DNA of 64,000 nt from Lithobates sylvaticus (taxonomy: Eukaryota > Chordata > Amphibia > Anura > Ranidae). The notes under the pieces were generated by a model. That model saw only the letters and a program-made list of their open reading frames with translations, had not been told where the DNA came from and did not search any database. The position numbers and the translations under genes were made by a program. Positions within the stretch are counted from its first letter, which is position 1. Every line of letters starts with the position of its first letter. This document shows positions 23,602-36,655 of the stretch, piece after piece. The DNA lies in assembly GCA_028564925.1 (NCBI GenBank), contig CM053030.1, positions 380,119,833-380,183,832 on the forward strand, in the 5' to 3' direction.

Positions 23602-24425
23602 AATTTCAATAAAATAGTTAAGGACTATTTAGCAGCTGGTAACTGTTGAGATAATGAAAACTTTGGTCAGGAATATGTAATTACAATATAGCCTATAAAG
23701 TGCAGACGACTGAGGTATATAATGTACAAAGTGCTGTGGTTAGGAGAATGTAAGTTATAGCACAACAACAGTGAAGGATATGTACTGTGCAGCACAATGT
23801 AGAGATTATGGTGCTCATGTATATGTAATGTACATGGTAAAGTTCTGACTACTGCACTCTATATTTTTTAATGCATGTTGCACACTCCTGATTGCTTCCT
23901 TTCCAACATATAGAGTGCAGTGGTCAGAAGTACTTAAAACGGAATACCCCCATACCAATCTTCCATCACTGCTTACTTCTGAACCATATTTCCACTATTA
24001 CACCACCTGCACCCACCAAACACCTCTTTTATCACTGTTTCCCCTACACACTTTTTCCATCACTGCACTCCCAGCACACCTCTGCTACCATTGTTCCCAA
24101 CTAATCACCTCATACCACCACTATTCTACCACCTCTCAAAGCACTTCTGCACCACTGTACCATCCCAGCACACCTCTGCATTCCACCTGCACACCTTTGC
24201 CACACAACTGCACTCCCCACACAACCCTCTGCCACTAATTTTCTCCCAGTACACTCCTGCCTATGTATCCCTCTCAGGGCCGCTGATAGAAATCATGGGG
24301 CCCCGTACAACCTACCTGACGGGGCCCCCTTCAGCCCCCCACTGGTCCTGCCCCTGGTCTCTCCTTCAGCCACACCCCTGGCCCCGCCCATGGTCCCTCC
24401 TTCAGCCCTACCCCTGGCCCCTCCC
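23602..24425. other. Low-complexity, C/T-rich spacer
   Basis: From about 23960 to 24260 the + strand is an irregular CA/CT-rich run, and from 24300 to 24425 CCCTGGCC-rich. The 107- and 140-codon open frames follow from the lack of G and are not genes. Confidence 0.5.
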
Positions 24426-25487
24426 CAGATGGTCAGAGACTGCAGACATAGTACATGAGATGATCAGAGACTGCAGACATAGTACAGGAGATGATCAGAG
24501 ACTGCAGAAATAGTACAGTAGATCATCAGAGACTGCAGACATAGTACAGGAGATGATCAGAGACTGCAGACATACTACATGAGATGAATGAATGAATGAT
24601 TTGTATAGCGCTGCAACTGCGAACTGAATCGCCTCAAGGCGCTTGATCCGACCTGCGTTGATTTCTTCTTAGAAGAGGTGGGTCTTGAGTTTTTTCCTGA
24701 AGGCCCGATGGTTTCCTTCCAAGCGGATGTTCGTAGGTAGAGCGTTCCATAGCCGTGGTCCTTGGACTGCAAATCTTCGTTCTCCCCTTGATTTGTACTG
24801 GGACTTGGGGATGAGGAGGAGGTTTTGGTTGGTTGATCGGAGGTTGCGATTGGGAGTGTAGTGTTTTATTTTTTCGCATAAGTATTGAGGAGCATCTCCT
24901 TGTGTGCATTTGTGGGTCAGGCAGAGGGTCTTGAATGTGATCCGATCCTTTACGGTTAGCCAGTGTAGGATGATCAGAGACTGCAGACATACTACAGGAG
25001 ATGATCAGAGACTGCAGACATACTACAGGAGATGATCAGAGACTGCAGACATACTACATGAGATTATCAGAGACTGCAGACATAGTACATGAGATGGTCA
25101 GAGACTGCAGCCATAGTACAGGAGATGGTCAGAGACTGCAGACATAGTACAGGAGATGGTCAGAGACTGCAGATATAGTACAGGAGATGGTCAGAGACTG
25201 CAGACATAGTACAGGAGATGATCAGAGAGTGCAGACATAGTACAGGAGATGGTCAGAGACTGCAGCCATAGTACAGGAGATGGTCAGAGACTGCAGCCAT
25301 AGTACAGGAGATGGTCAGAGACTGCAGCCATAGTACGGGAGATGATCAGAGACTGCAGACATAGTACATGAGATGGTCAGAGACTGCAGACATAGTACAG
25401 GAGACGGTCAGATACTGTAGACATACTACAGGAGATGGTCAGAGACTGTAGGCATACTACAGGAGATGGTCAGAAACTGCAGACACT
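24426..25487 (+). repeat. 31-bp minisatellite array
   Basis: Tandem units of about 31 bp have the core GGTCAGAGACTGCAG followed by ACATAGTACAGGAGAT. About 20 or more units occur, with point variants (GATCAGAG/GGTCAGAG, ATAGTAC/ATACTAC). An L2 LINE fragment at 24588-24968 splits the array. Confidence 0.9.
24588..24968 (-). mobile_element. Truncated L2-type LINE 3' end
   Basis: The 3' tail is the GAATGAATGAATGAAT microsatellite next to TTTGTATAGCGCTGCAACTG, the standard L2-class tail, here in reverse orientation. The minus strand encodes the last part of the ORF, including the AF.EKLKTHLF-like end near 24690. The same subfamily occurs with a longer ORF at 60517-61412. It inserted into the minisatellite and is 5' truncated near 24968. 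Confidence 0.8.
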
Positions 25488-25620
25488 AAGTCCGTGGTTT
25501 GTCAGTGCAATTTGTGCTGGTGTTTAGGAACATGAGTGGGGTGGGGTGATTGTGATCATAGGTGTGCGTAGCCCATAGCATTAGGGTTTGCACCCCGAAG
25601 CTCAAACAACATATTGTGTG

Positions 25621-25625
<5 letters not shown>

Positions 25626-25689
<64 letters not shown>
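25626..25689 (+). repeat. (TA)n-(CA)n microsatellite
   Basis: TATA repeats run to about 25660 and then CACA repeats to 25687. The 148-codon frame across it is not a gene. Confidence 0.95.
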
Positions 25690-25692
<3 letters not shown>

Positions 25693-27559
25693 CACACTCT
25701 ATTATAAACAAATGCAAACAAACATTTTAGGATGTAATAAAAAAAAATGTAACCACTTGCCGCTCGCTAACAGTACATTTACTGCTAGTAGGTGGCACAG
25801 CCAGGCATGGCAAAGTACAGGTACGTCTCAATCCATCTCCTGTTCTGTGCTGTGCTGTGATTGGACACAGCAAGAGTTTGTCAGCAGGTTACAGCCAATG
25901 ATTTTGGCTCTATACCTGCAGATCGGCTGTGTCCAATCACAGCACAGAGTTCTGTGTGTACAAACACACAGAACCCTGAACAGGGATCTGGGTGTTTCTT
26001 CTCCCTGAAATTAACTCTGAGTTCAGAGAGAAAAAAAGCCAGATTCTGTGAGTAAAAGCAGCACCCATAAACTTGCTAGGCACACAGTTAACCCCTTGAT
26101 TGTCCTTCTGATCACCCCTGTCATCCAATAAGTGTCATTAGAACACTGTAAAGTATTATCGCTGATCACTGTATTAGTGTCACTAGCGACGTTCGTGTCA
26201 GTTAGTGTTCCTCCCAGCCAGTGTCAGTTAGTGCCAAATTTCCTGCCACACTATAAGTCGCTGATCACTGTCATTACTAGTATAGCGTCAATAGCTGCAT
26301 AAATTCCAGTATATAAACCATAGTTTGTAGGTGCTCTTGCACACCTTTAAGGATGGGTGGACTCCCTCCAGGCATACCTGCCCAAGGCTCCCCATTTGGG
26401 AGACTCTCAAAACTATAGAGTTAGGACCACAGTAAATTGTTGCAGGCTAGCTGGTAAGTGAGCTGCCCTTCCATGTGCTCCTTGCTACAAAGAACAGTTA
26501 TAGGTTGGAGTAGTTGCCATTTGTTTGTAGTTTGTGAATAGGGATGAGCCGAACACCCCCGGGTTCGGTTCGAACCAGAACCTTCGAACGGACCGAAAGT
26601 TCGCGCAAATTTTCGAACCCTATACGTTATAATGGACGCGAACGTTCGAAATCAAAAGTGCTAATTACAACGGCCAATATGCATGTTAATGTCATAAAAC
26701 AGGTTTGGGGACCCGGGTCCTGCCCCAGGGGACATATATCAATGCAAAAAGAACTTTTAAAAACGAAAGTTTTTTCGGGAGCAGTCATTTTAATGATGCA
26801 TAAAGTGAAAAAAAAAAAGTGAAATTTTCCTTTAAATATGGTACCTGGGGGGTGTCTAAAGTATGCCTGTGAAGTGGCATGTGTTTCCCGTGTTTAGAAC
26901 TGTCCTTGCACAAAATGACATTTGTAAAGGAAAAAAAGAAGCCATTTAAAACCACTTGCGGCTTTAATGTCATGTCTTGTCCTGGCCGCCATATGGCTGA
27001 AAATCCTTGAGAAAAATGGCATGGCTACCCCATCACCCCCCCCCCCCCCCCCACCCCAGCCCCTTTGGGTCTTGTATGGATATTAAGGGGGACCCCGCAC
27101 CCAAAATAAAACCCTATACCTACAACCCTATATACTCTGAACAGCAGTATATAGGTGGTGCAAACAAGACACGGACTGTAGGTTTGTTCTTAAGTAGAAT
27201 CTGAACAGGTACATTATGAAGTGTAGCTCCATCCCAAAAAAATCTATTTTTAAGCTTGTTGGAGAACATAGGGAGGGGTTATCATCCCTGTAACATTTGC
27301 TGTCTTTGCACATCTGTTCAGAACATGTCACCTCACTTTCCGTCCCAATGACAAATGTTTTTGGAAAAGTGGGGTTTTAATTGAAACAAGGATTGGTGAT
27401 AAAGTATCAGTAGAGAGGAGATACCTTTTTCCCAAATTAAATCTAACAGGATAGAATTTCCCTTCCTAGGGGTAGATTTCCATTTTTTTTCCAGTTTTCT
27501 CTTTCCATTTGCAAGTAGGAGTCGTTTGTAAGTTGGATGTTTGAAAGTAGGGGCCTGGC

Positions 27560-27642
27560 GTATATATATATATATATAATATATATATATTATATATATA
27601 TATATATATATAATATATATATATATAATATATATATATTTC
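27560..27642. repeat. (TA)n microsatellite
   Basis: Broken TA repeats of about 80 bp in the 3' flank of the hAT transposase. Low-complexity frames here are not genes. Confidence 0.9.
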
Positions 27643-27674
27643 TAGGGCAGAAATTTGCCCTATTAGATGTTGGT

Positions 27675-28808
27675 GTAGCCACAAGACTGTGGGCACAGGA
27701 ATGGGCCCTGCTGTGAGTTAATAGATCAAGATTAGTACTTGCATGCACCTGTTGAACCGGGCAGAAAAAATTGGGCCTTTGGCGGTGGTGGTGGTGGTGG
27801 TGGTGGACGGTGTTGCCACAAGACTGTAAGCTCTCACAGTTACTCTTGGTGGGCGCAGGAATGGGCCCTGCTGTGAGTTATTAGATCAAGATTTGTAATT
27901 GCAAGCACCTGATGAACAGGGCAGAAAAATTGGGCCTTTGGCGGTGGTGGTGGACGGTGTTGCCACAAGACTGTAGGCCCTCATAGTTACTCTTGGTGGG
28001 CGCAGGAATGGGCCCTGCTGTGAACTATTAGATCAAGATTTGTAATTACACGCCCCTGTTAAACAGGGGCTGAAAAATTGTGCCTTAGACATTGGTGCTG
28101 GTGCCACAACACTGCAACCCCTCACAGATACTGTACTCTTAGCACAGCAATGAGACCTGTTGCAAAGCATTGCCTAAAAATTGTAATTACACGCCCCAAC
28201 AGGGGCTGAAAAATTGTGCCTTAGGCACTGGTGCTGGTGCCACAACACTGCAACCCCTCACAGATACTGTACTTGGAGCACAGCAGTCACACGTGTTGCG
28301 AAGCATTTTTTTAAAAAATTGTAATTACACGCCCCTGTTAAACAGGGGCTGAAAAATTGTGCCTCAGGCACTGGTGCTGGTGCCACAACACTGCAACCCC
28401 TCACAGATACTGTACTTGGAGCACAGCAGTCACACGTGTTGCGAAGCATTTTTTTAAAAAAATTTAATTACACGCCCCTGTTAAACAGGGGCTGAAAAAT
28501 TGTGCCTTAGGCACTGGTGCTGGTGCCACAACACTGCAACCCCTCACAGATACTGTACTTGGAGCACAGCAGTCACACGTGTTGCGAAGCATTTTTTTAA
28601 AAAATTGTAATTACACGCCCCTGTTAAACAGGGGCTGAAAAATTGTGCCTTAGGCACTGGTGCTGGTGCCACAACACTGCAACCCCTCACAGATACTGTA
28701 CTTGGAGCACAGCAGTCACACGTGTTGCGAAGCATTTTTTTTTAAAAAATTGTAAGTACACGCCCCTGTTATACAGGGGCTGAAAAATTGTGCCTTAGGC
28801 ACTGGTGT
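27675..28808. repeat. 143-bp tandem array at the 3' side of hAT 1
   Basis: About eight units occur, with matching phases at about 27675, 27815, 27962, 28103, 28239, 28382, 28525 and 28668. The last five are nearly identical and spaced 136-144 bp. Each later unit holds the 16-bp palindrome CCCTGTTAAACAGGGG and a GGTGCTGGTGCCACAACACT block. The left units are older and more diverged, and one carries a (GGT)n run at 27784-27806. The array lies just beyond the transposase stop (28914). Confidence 0.85.
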
Positions 28809-28913
28809 GGTGGCATGGATCATTGAGGAGGAGGAAGAGGATAGTCAGTGAACATAACAGGACAGTCACTCAGCATCAGCATAGGCAGTCTTGAAGGGAT
28901 GTGACATTATAAA

Positions 28914-31900
28914 TTATTCCGTTATATCCGCTTCAGGTGCCTGGTAGCTGGTGGTGATCCAAGACTGATTCATTTTGATGAAGGTCAGTCGATCAACCGA
29001 GTCGGTGGACAGGCGCACCCTATGATCGGTGACAAATCCTCCAGCAGCACTGAATGTGCGTTCGGAAAGAACGCTGGAGGCAGGACAGGCCAGTAGCTCA
29101 ATTGCATACTGTGCAAGCTCTGGCCAGTGATCCATCCTCAGGACCCAGTAAGCCAGAGGATTTTCGGTGGGAAAGGTGTCCAAGTCTGACCTTGCCCCAA
29201 GGTATTCCTGCACCATGTATATCAGACGCTGGCGATGGTTGCTGGAACCGATCATACCTTGGGGCTGCGGACTAAAAAATTGTCTGAACGCATCGGTCAG
29301 ACGTCCACCTTCCCCACCGCTCCTTCTGCTACTGACCGAAGCCTCAGCAACTCGTCGCCCAGGACCAGGAGTTTGTAACCTCCCAGTTTCTGGGAACGCA
29401 CAGACCTTTCTGCAAGGCCTCCCTGAGATGTCTCATCCTCTGCTCCCTCTGCGACGGCAAGATAAGGTCCGCAACCTTACCCTTGTACCGTGGATCAAGG
29501 AGAGTGGCCAGCCAGTAATGGTCCCTCTCCTTGATCCGAAGAACACGAGGATCCTTCCGCAGGCTTTGCAGGATCAGGGAGGCCATGCAGCGTAGGTTAG
29601 CTGAGGCATTCGGTCCGGAGTCTTCTGGGTCACCGAGGATGACATGATCGCCAGCCACCTCCTCCCAGCCACGTACAAGTCCACTGGTTTGTTGGGACTG
29701 TACATCATCCCTAAAAGACTGCTGCTGCTGCTGATGCTGAGTGCCAGGCTCCACCTCCATGCTCACACAATCCTCCTCCTCCTCCTCCTCCTCATCCTCT
29801 TCCTGTGTGATGGGTGGGACAGAAGGAACACTGTCCGGATAAAGGGGGCCTTGAGAGGCAAGGAAGTCCTCCTCTTCCTGCCTCTGTTCTGCCTCAAGTG
29901 CCCTGTCCATTATCCCACGCAGCGTATGCTCCAACAGGTGGACAAGAGGTACAGTGTCACTGATGCATGCACTGTCACTGCTCACCATCCTCGTGGCCTC
30001 CTCAAATGGTGAGAGGACAGTGCATGCATCCCTGATCATGCTCCACTGACGTGGGGAAAAAAAACCAAGCTCCCCTGACCCTGTCCTGGTGCCGTAGTCG
30101 CAAAGGTACTCATTGATGGCCCTCTGCTGCGTGTGCAGTCGCTGCAGCATGGCCAACGTTGAGTTCCACCTGGTGGGCATGTCACATATTAGGGGGTTCT
30201 TGGGCAGGTTCAGCTCCTTTTGCAGCTCAGTCAGCCAAGCACTGGCATTATAAGATCGGCGGAAATGCACACAGACTTTCCTGGCCTGCCTCAGGACATC
30301 CTGTAAGCCTGGGAACCTGCCCAAGAACCGCTGCACCACCAGGTTGAGGACGTGAGCCATACAGGGCACATGGGTGAGCTGCCCCTGTCGCAGGGCGGAG
30401 AGGAGGTTGGTGCCATTGTCAGAAACGACCATTCCTGGCTTAAGCTGACGTGGCGTCAACCACCTCTCGGCCTGCCCCTGCAGAGCTGCCAGAACCTCTG
30501 GCCCAGTGTGGCTCCTGTCCCCCAAACACACCAGCGCAAGCACGGCATGGCATCTTTTTGCCTGCGTACTTGCGTAGCCCCTTGTACGCCTACGGAGCAC
30601 CGCTGGTTCCGAGGACAGAGCACTGGAGGAAGAAGAAGAGGAGGGGGTGGAGGAGAGAGGTGTGTCACAACCAGTAGCAGTAGTAGCGTTTTGGAGGCGT
30701 GGTGGCGGAACAACCTCCAACACTACTGCACCTTGTCCTGCATCCCTCCCAGCTGCCAATAGAGTGACCCAATGGGCCGTGAAAGAAAGGTAACGTCCCT
30801 GTCCATGCCTGCTGGACCATGAGTCAGCGGTAATATGCACCTTACCGCTGACCGCCCTGTCCAGCGAGGCATGGACATTGCCTTCCACATGCCGGTAGAG
30901 AGACGGAATCGCCTTCCGTGAGAAAAAAGTGGCGTTTGGGAACCTGCCACTGAGGAACCGCACATTGAACAAACTCACGGAAGGGGGCCGAGTCTACCAA
31001 CTGAAAAGGCAGCAGTTGAAGTGCTAGCAATTTAGCCAAGCTAGCATTCAACCGCTGGGCATGTGGATGGCTGGGAGTGTACTTCTTTTGACGGTCCAGC
31101 AGCTGGGGCAGGGAAATTTGCCTGCTACAATCGGACGTCGGTGTACTGCAAGTACTTGGTTGTGACACACCTAATTCTACACCTTCAGTCCTCTCACAGC
31201 AGCTTTCAGAGAGGACTGAAGATGTAGTGGGGATGGAGATCCCAGCTGATGAGGAGCAAGGAGAGGTCCGCTTAGTTCTTTGGTGTGGGTCTTTTATGTG
31301 TGCCTGCCAACGAGCTGCATGGCAGGTCGACATATGTCTGCTCATGCTTGTGGTGCCCAAGCGGCTGATGTTTTGGCCACGCGAGATACGCTTGAGACAA
31401 ATATTGCAAATAGCAGTGGTGCGATCTGATGCACTCGTCTCAAAAAAGGCCCACACCAAAGAACTTTTCTGATAACGTGCAGAGGCAGCGCCCTGCACAG
31501 GCGGAGCTCTGCGGTGTTGTACAGTTGCTGTGCTGGCCTCTAGCTGGCCTCCAGGGGGCATCCTGCCTCGTTGGACATGTGACGCCGCATCCTCCTCGTC
31601 CTCCTCCTCATCCTCTCTCCCTTCAGGCACCCACGTGGAGTCAGTGACCTCATCATCCCCTCCCTCTTCACCACTAGAGCAAACCTGGCAGTAAGCTGCA
31701 GCTGGTGGAACAGTACTGCCAGATTGCTGTCCTTCAGCATCCCCTCTCTCTGCGCGCACACTACTGACTTCCTCAAGCTGGGTATCATCATCCGAGCCTT
31801 CGAATCGTTGGGCATCCTCCTGGAGCATGTACCCAACACTGTGCTCAAAGAGTTCGGGGGACTCCTCAGGAGGACATGGTGGGTCTAGGGAAGGGGTGGC

Positions 31901-32188
31901 TGATGATGCCATTGAGTACGCGTTGGCAGCTGCTCTGCCAGTACCCTGAGCCTGGGTGAGAGAGGATGAGGAGGATGAGGAGGGCTTGGTCATCCATTCT
32001 ACCAAGCCTTCAGCATGATGCGGCTCCACATGTCCAGCTGCCGAAAACAAAGACGCGCGTGTCCCATGGCCACGTGCTGATGACGATGCACGACCACGTC
32101 CACGGCCACGTCCACTAGAAACAGAGCCTGCCTGCCCTGTGTTCTTGGCTCTGCACGCTCTGCCTCCCCTTGGCGGTCTTCCAGCCAT
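28914..32188 (-). pseudogene. hAT transposase with BED zinc finger, two frameshifts
   Basis: The start ATG is at 32188, with an RGRGRGRASS-rich N-terminus. An acidic, disordered segment follows. A BED-type zinc finger lies near residues 240-290 (AICNICLKRISRG ... SRHMSTCH). The RNase-H-like core has TADSWSSRHGQGRY (first Asp), VVSDNGTNL (second Asp), CMAHVLNLVV (the C-x2-H motif) and MPTRWNST. An acidic insertion follows, then the C-terminal dimerisation region with ACPASSVLSERTFSAAGG (third catalytic residue, Glu) and FIKMNQSWI. The frame shifts once in a T run at about 30925 (RHFF-SRKAIP) and once near 29370-29420. Otherwise about 1090 codons are open. The product would cut and paste this element. 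ZBED-family host genes are a domain relative, but the flanking TIRs make it a transposon gene. Confidence 0.88.
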
Positions 32189-32198
32189 TGTAGTCGGT

Positions 32199-35100
32199 AG
32201 TCCTGTGGGTGCTGCTGAGAAGAAAATATAGGAGCTCTGTGTGATGCCACTAACACACTAGAAGTCCTATAGGTGCTTCTGCAAAGAAAATATAGGAGCT
32301 CTGTGTGATGCCACTAACACACTAGAAGTCCTGTGGGTGCTGCTGAGAAGAAAATATAGGAGCTCTGTGTGATGCCACTAACACACTAGAAGTCCTATGG
32401 GTGCTTCTGCAAAGAAAATATAGGAGCTCTGTGTGATGCCACTAACACACTAGAAGTCCTATGGGTGCTTCTGCAAAGAAAATATAGGAGCTCTGTGTGA
32501 TGCCACTAACACACTAGAAGTCCTGTGGGTGCTGCTGAGAAGAAAATATAGGAGCTCTGTGTGATGCCACTAACACACTAGAAGTCCTGTGGGTGCTGCT
32601 GAGAAGAAAATATAGGAGCTCTGTGTGATGCCACTAACACACTAGAAGTCCTATGGGTGCTTCTGCAAAGAAAATATAGGAGCTCTGTGTGATGCCACTA
32701 ACACACTAGAAGTCCTGTGGGTGCTGCTGAGAAGAAAATATAGGAGCTCTGTGTGATGCCACTAACACACTAGAAGTCCTGTGGGTGCTGCTGAGAAGAA
32801 AATATAGGAGCTCTGTGTGATGCCACTAACACACTAGAAGTCCTATGGGTGCTTCTGCAAAGAAAATATAGGTGCTCTGTGTGATGCCACTAACACACTA
32901 GAAGTCCTATGGGTGCTTCTGCAAAGAAAATATAGGAGCTCTGTGTGATGCCACTAACACACTAGAAGTCCTGTTGGTGCTGCTGAGAAGAAAATATAGG
33001 AGCTCTGTGTGATGCCACTAACACACTAGAAGTCCTGTGGGTGCTGCTGAGAAGAAAATATAGGAGCTCTGTGTGATGCCACTAACACACTAGAAGTCCT
33101 ATGGGTGCTTCTGCAAAGAAAATATAGGAGCTCTGTGTGATGCCACTAACACACTAGAAGTCCTGTGGGTGCTGCTGAGAAGAAAATATAGGAGCTCTGT
33201 GTGATGCCACTAACACACTAGAAGTCCTGTGGGTGCTGCTGAGAAGAAAATATAGGAGCTCTGTGTGATGCCACTAACACACTAGAAGTCCTATGGGTGC
33301 TTCTGCAAAGAAAATATAGGAGCTCTGTGTGATGTCACTAACACACTAGAAGTCCTATGGGTGCTTCTGCAAAGAAAATATAGGAGCTCTGTGTGATGCC
33401 ACTAACACACTAGAAGTCCTGTGGGTGCTGCTGAGAAGAAAATATAGGAGCTCTGTGTGATGCCACTAACACACTAGAAGTCCTATGGGTGCTTCTGCAA
33501 AGAAAATATAGGAGCTCTGTGTGATGCCACTAACACACTAGAAGTCCTGTGGGTGCTGCTGAGAAGAAAATATAGGAGCTCTGTGTGATGCCACTAACAC
33601 ACTAGAAGTCCTATGGGTGCTTCTGCAAAGAAAATATAGGAGCTCTGTGTGATGCCACTAACACACTAGAAGTCCTGTGGGTGCTGCTTAGAAGAAAATA
33701 TAGGAGCTCTGTGTGATGCCACTAACACACTAGAAGTCCTATGGGTGCTTCTGCAAAGAAAATATAGGAGCTCTGTGTGATGCCACTAACACACTAGAAG
33801 TCCTGTGGGTGCTGCTGAGAAGAAAATATAGGAGCTCTGTGTGATGCCACTAACACACTAGAAGTCCTGTGGGTGCTGCTGAGAAGAAAATATAGGAGCT
33901 CTGTGTGATGCCACTAACACACTAGAAGTCCTATGGGTGCTTCTGCAAAGAAAATATAGGAGCTCTGTGTGATGCCACTAACACACTAGAAGTCCTGTGG
34001 GTGCTGCTTAGAAGAAAATATATGAGCTCTGTGTGATGCCACTAACACACTAGAAGTCCTATGGGTGCTTCTGCAAAGAAAATATAGGAGCTCTGTGTGA
34101 TGCCACTAACACACTAGAAGTCCTGTGGGTGCTGCTGAGAAGAAAATATAGGAGCTCTGTGTGATGCCACTAACACACTAGAAGTCCTATAGGTGCTTCT
34201 GCAAAGAAAATATAGGAGCTCTGTGTGATGCCACTAACACACTAGAAGTCCTGTGGGTGCTGCTGAGAAGAAAATATAGGAGCTCTGTGTGATGCCACTA
34301 ACACACTAGAAGTCCTATGGGTGCTTCTGCAAAGAAAATATAGGAGCTCTGTGTGATGCCACTAACACACTAGAAGTCCTGTGGGTGCTGCTTAGAAGAA
34401 AATATAGGAGCTCTGTGTGATGCCACTAACACACTAGAAGTCCTATGGGTGCTTCTGCAAAGAAAATATAGGAGCTCTGTGTGATGCCACTAACACACTA
34501 GAAGTCCTGTGGGTGCTGCTGAGAAGAAAATATAGGAGCTCTGTGTGATGCCACTAACACACTAGAAGTCCTATGGGTGCTTCTGGGAAGAAAATATAGG
34601 AGCTCTGTGTGATGGGACTAACACACTACAAGTCCTAAAGGGGCTTCTGGGAAGAAAATATAGCTCTGTGTGATGGGACTAACACACTACAAGTCCTATA
34701 GGTGCTTCTGGGAACAAAATATAGGAGCTCTGTGTGATGGGACTAACACACTACAAGTCCTATAGGTGCTTCTGGGAACAAAATATAGGAGCTCTGTGTG
34801 ATGGGACTAACACACTACAAGTCCTATAGGTGCTTCTGGGAAGAAAATATAGCTCTGTGTGATGGGACTAACACACTACAAGTCCTATAGGTGCTTCTGG
34901 GAACAAAATATAGGAGCTCTGTGTGATGGGACTAACACACTACAAGTCCTATAGGTGCTTCTGGGAAGAAAATATAGCTCTGTGTGATGGGACTAACACA
35001 CTACAAGTCCTATAGGTGCTTCTGGGAACAAAATATAGGAGCTCTGTGTGATGGGACTAACACACTACAAGTCCTATGGGTGCTTCTGGGAACAAAATAT

Positions 35101-36655
35101 AGGAGCTCTGTGTGATGGGACTAACACACTACAAGTCCTATAGGTGCTTCTGGGAAGAAAATATAGGAGCTCTGTGTGATGGGACTAACACACTACAAGT
35201 CCTATAGGTGCTTCTGGGAAGAAAATATAGCTCTGTGTGATGGGACTAACACACTACAAGTCCTATAGGTGCTTCTGGGAAGAAAAAATATAGCTCTGTG
35301 TGATGGGACTAACACACTACAAGTCCTATAGGTGCTTCTGGGAAGAAAATATAGGAGCTCTGTGTGATGGGACTAACACACTACAAGTCCTATAGGTGCT
35401 TCTGGGAAGAAACTATAGCTCTGTGTGATGGGACTAACACACTACAAGTCCTATAGGTGCTTCTGGGAACAAAATATAGGAGCTCTGTGTGATGGGACTA
35501 ACACACTACAAGTCCTATAGGTGCTTCTGGGAAGAAAATATAGCTCTGTGTGATGGGACTAACACACTACAAGTCCTATAGGTGCTTCTGGGAACAAAAT
35601 ATAGGAGCTCTGTGTGATGGGACTAACACACTACAAGTCCTATAGGTGCTTCTGGGAAGAAAATATAGCTCTGTGTGATGGGACTAACACACTACAAGTC
35701 CTATATGTGCTTCTGGGAAGAAAAATATAGCTCTGTGTGATGGGACTAACACACTACAAGTCCTATAGGTGCTTCTGGGAAGAAAATATAGGAGCTCTGT
35801 GTGATGGGACTAACACACTACAAGTCCTATAGGTGCTTCTGGGAAGAAAATATACCTCTGTGTGATGGGACTAACACACTACAAGTCCTATAGGTGCTTC
35901 TGGGAACAAAATATAGGAGCTCTGTGTGATGGGACTAACACACTACAAGTCCTATAGGTGCTTCTGGGAAGAAAAATATAGCTCTGTGTGATGGGACTAA
36001 CACACTACAAGTCCTATAGGTGCTTCTGGGAAGAAAATATAGCTCTGTGTGATGGGACTAACACACTACAAGTCCTATAGGTGCTTCTGGGAAGAAAATA
36101 TAGCTCTGTGTGATGAGACTAACACACTACAAGTCCTATGGGTGCTTCTGCAAAGAAAATATAGGAACTCTGTGTGATGGGACTAACACATTACAAGTCC
36201 TATGGGTGCTTCTGGGAAGAAAATATAGGAGCTCTGTTTGCTGCCAGTGCCTGCCACTAACACACTACAAGTCCTATGGGTGCTTCTGGGAAGAAAATAT
36301 AGGAGCTCTGTTTGCTGCCAGTGCCTGCCACTAACACACTACAAGTCCTATGGGTGCTTCTGGGAAGAAAATATAGGAGCTCTGTTTGCTGCCAGTGCCT
36401 GCCACTAACACACTACAAGTCCTATGGGTGCTTTTGGGAAGAAAATGTAGGAGCTCTGTTTGCTGCCAGTGCCTGCCACTAACACACTACAAGTCCTATG
36501 GGTGCTTCTGGGAAGAAAATATAGGAGCTCTGTTTGCTGCCAGTGCCTGCCACTAACACACTACAAGTCCTATGGGTGCTTCTGGGAAGAAAATATAGGA
36601 GCTCTGTTTGCTGCCAGTGCCTGCCACTAACACACTACAAGTCCTATGGGTGCTT
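32199..36655. repeat. Seventy-unit tandem array in the hAT leader
   Basis: Three zones are visible. Zone 1 (32201-34568) has 37 units of exactly 64 bp with no indels, in two types: GTGGGTGCTGCTGAGAAG (A) and ATGGGTGCTTCTGCAAAG (B), in an irregular A/B mix. Zone 2 (about 34569-36200) has about 27 units of 61-64 bp (GGTGCTTCTGGGAACAAAAT type), many lacking GAG of GGAGCTCTG. Zone 3 (about 36200-36655) has 6 units of 74 bp with an added GCCAGTGCCTGCC. On the transposase strand each unit has CTATATTTTCTTCTCAG or a close variant, a splice-acceptor-like sequence. The array starts 11 bp upstream of the transposase ATG. Confidence 0.95.

Noticed and set aside
24091-24513. 140-codon plus-strand frame rich in His, Pro and Thr
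   Set aside because: The sequence is an irregular C/A/T-rich low-complexity run lacking G, so stops are rare by composition.
25562-26008. 148-codon plus-strand open frame
   Set aside because: The frame runs through a TA/CA microsatellite (Tyr-Ile and Thr-His repeats) into a MITE.
28170-28735. Several repeated 60-63 codon frames with Cys
   Set aside because: They are the same frame copied in each 143-bp tandem unit and reflect only the repeat.
29644-30762. Plus-strand open frames of 60-136 codons
   Set aside because: They are shadows of the minus-strand hAT transposase.
32199-36655. Could the regular 64-bp array be a CRISPR array?
   Set aside because: Units are contiguous, with no unique spacers, and lie in a vertebrate hAT transposon. 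It is a satellite-type tandem repeat.
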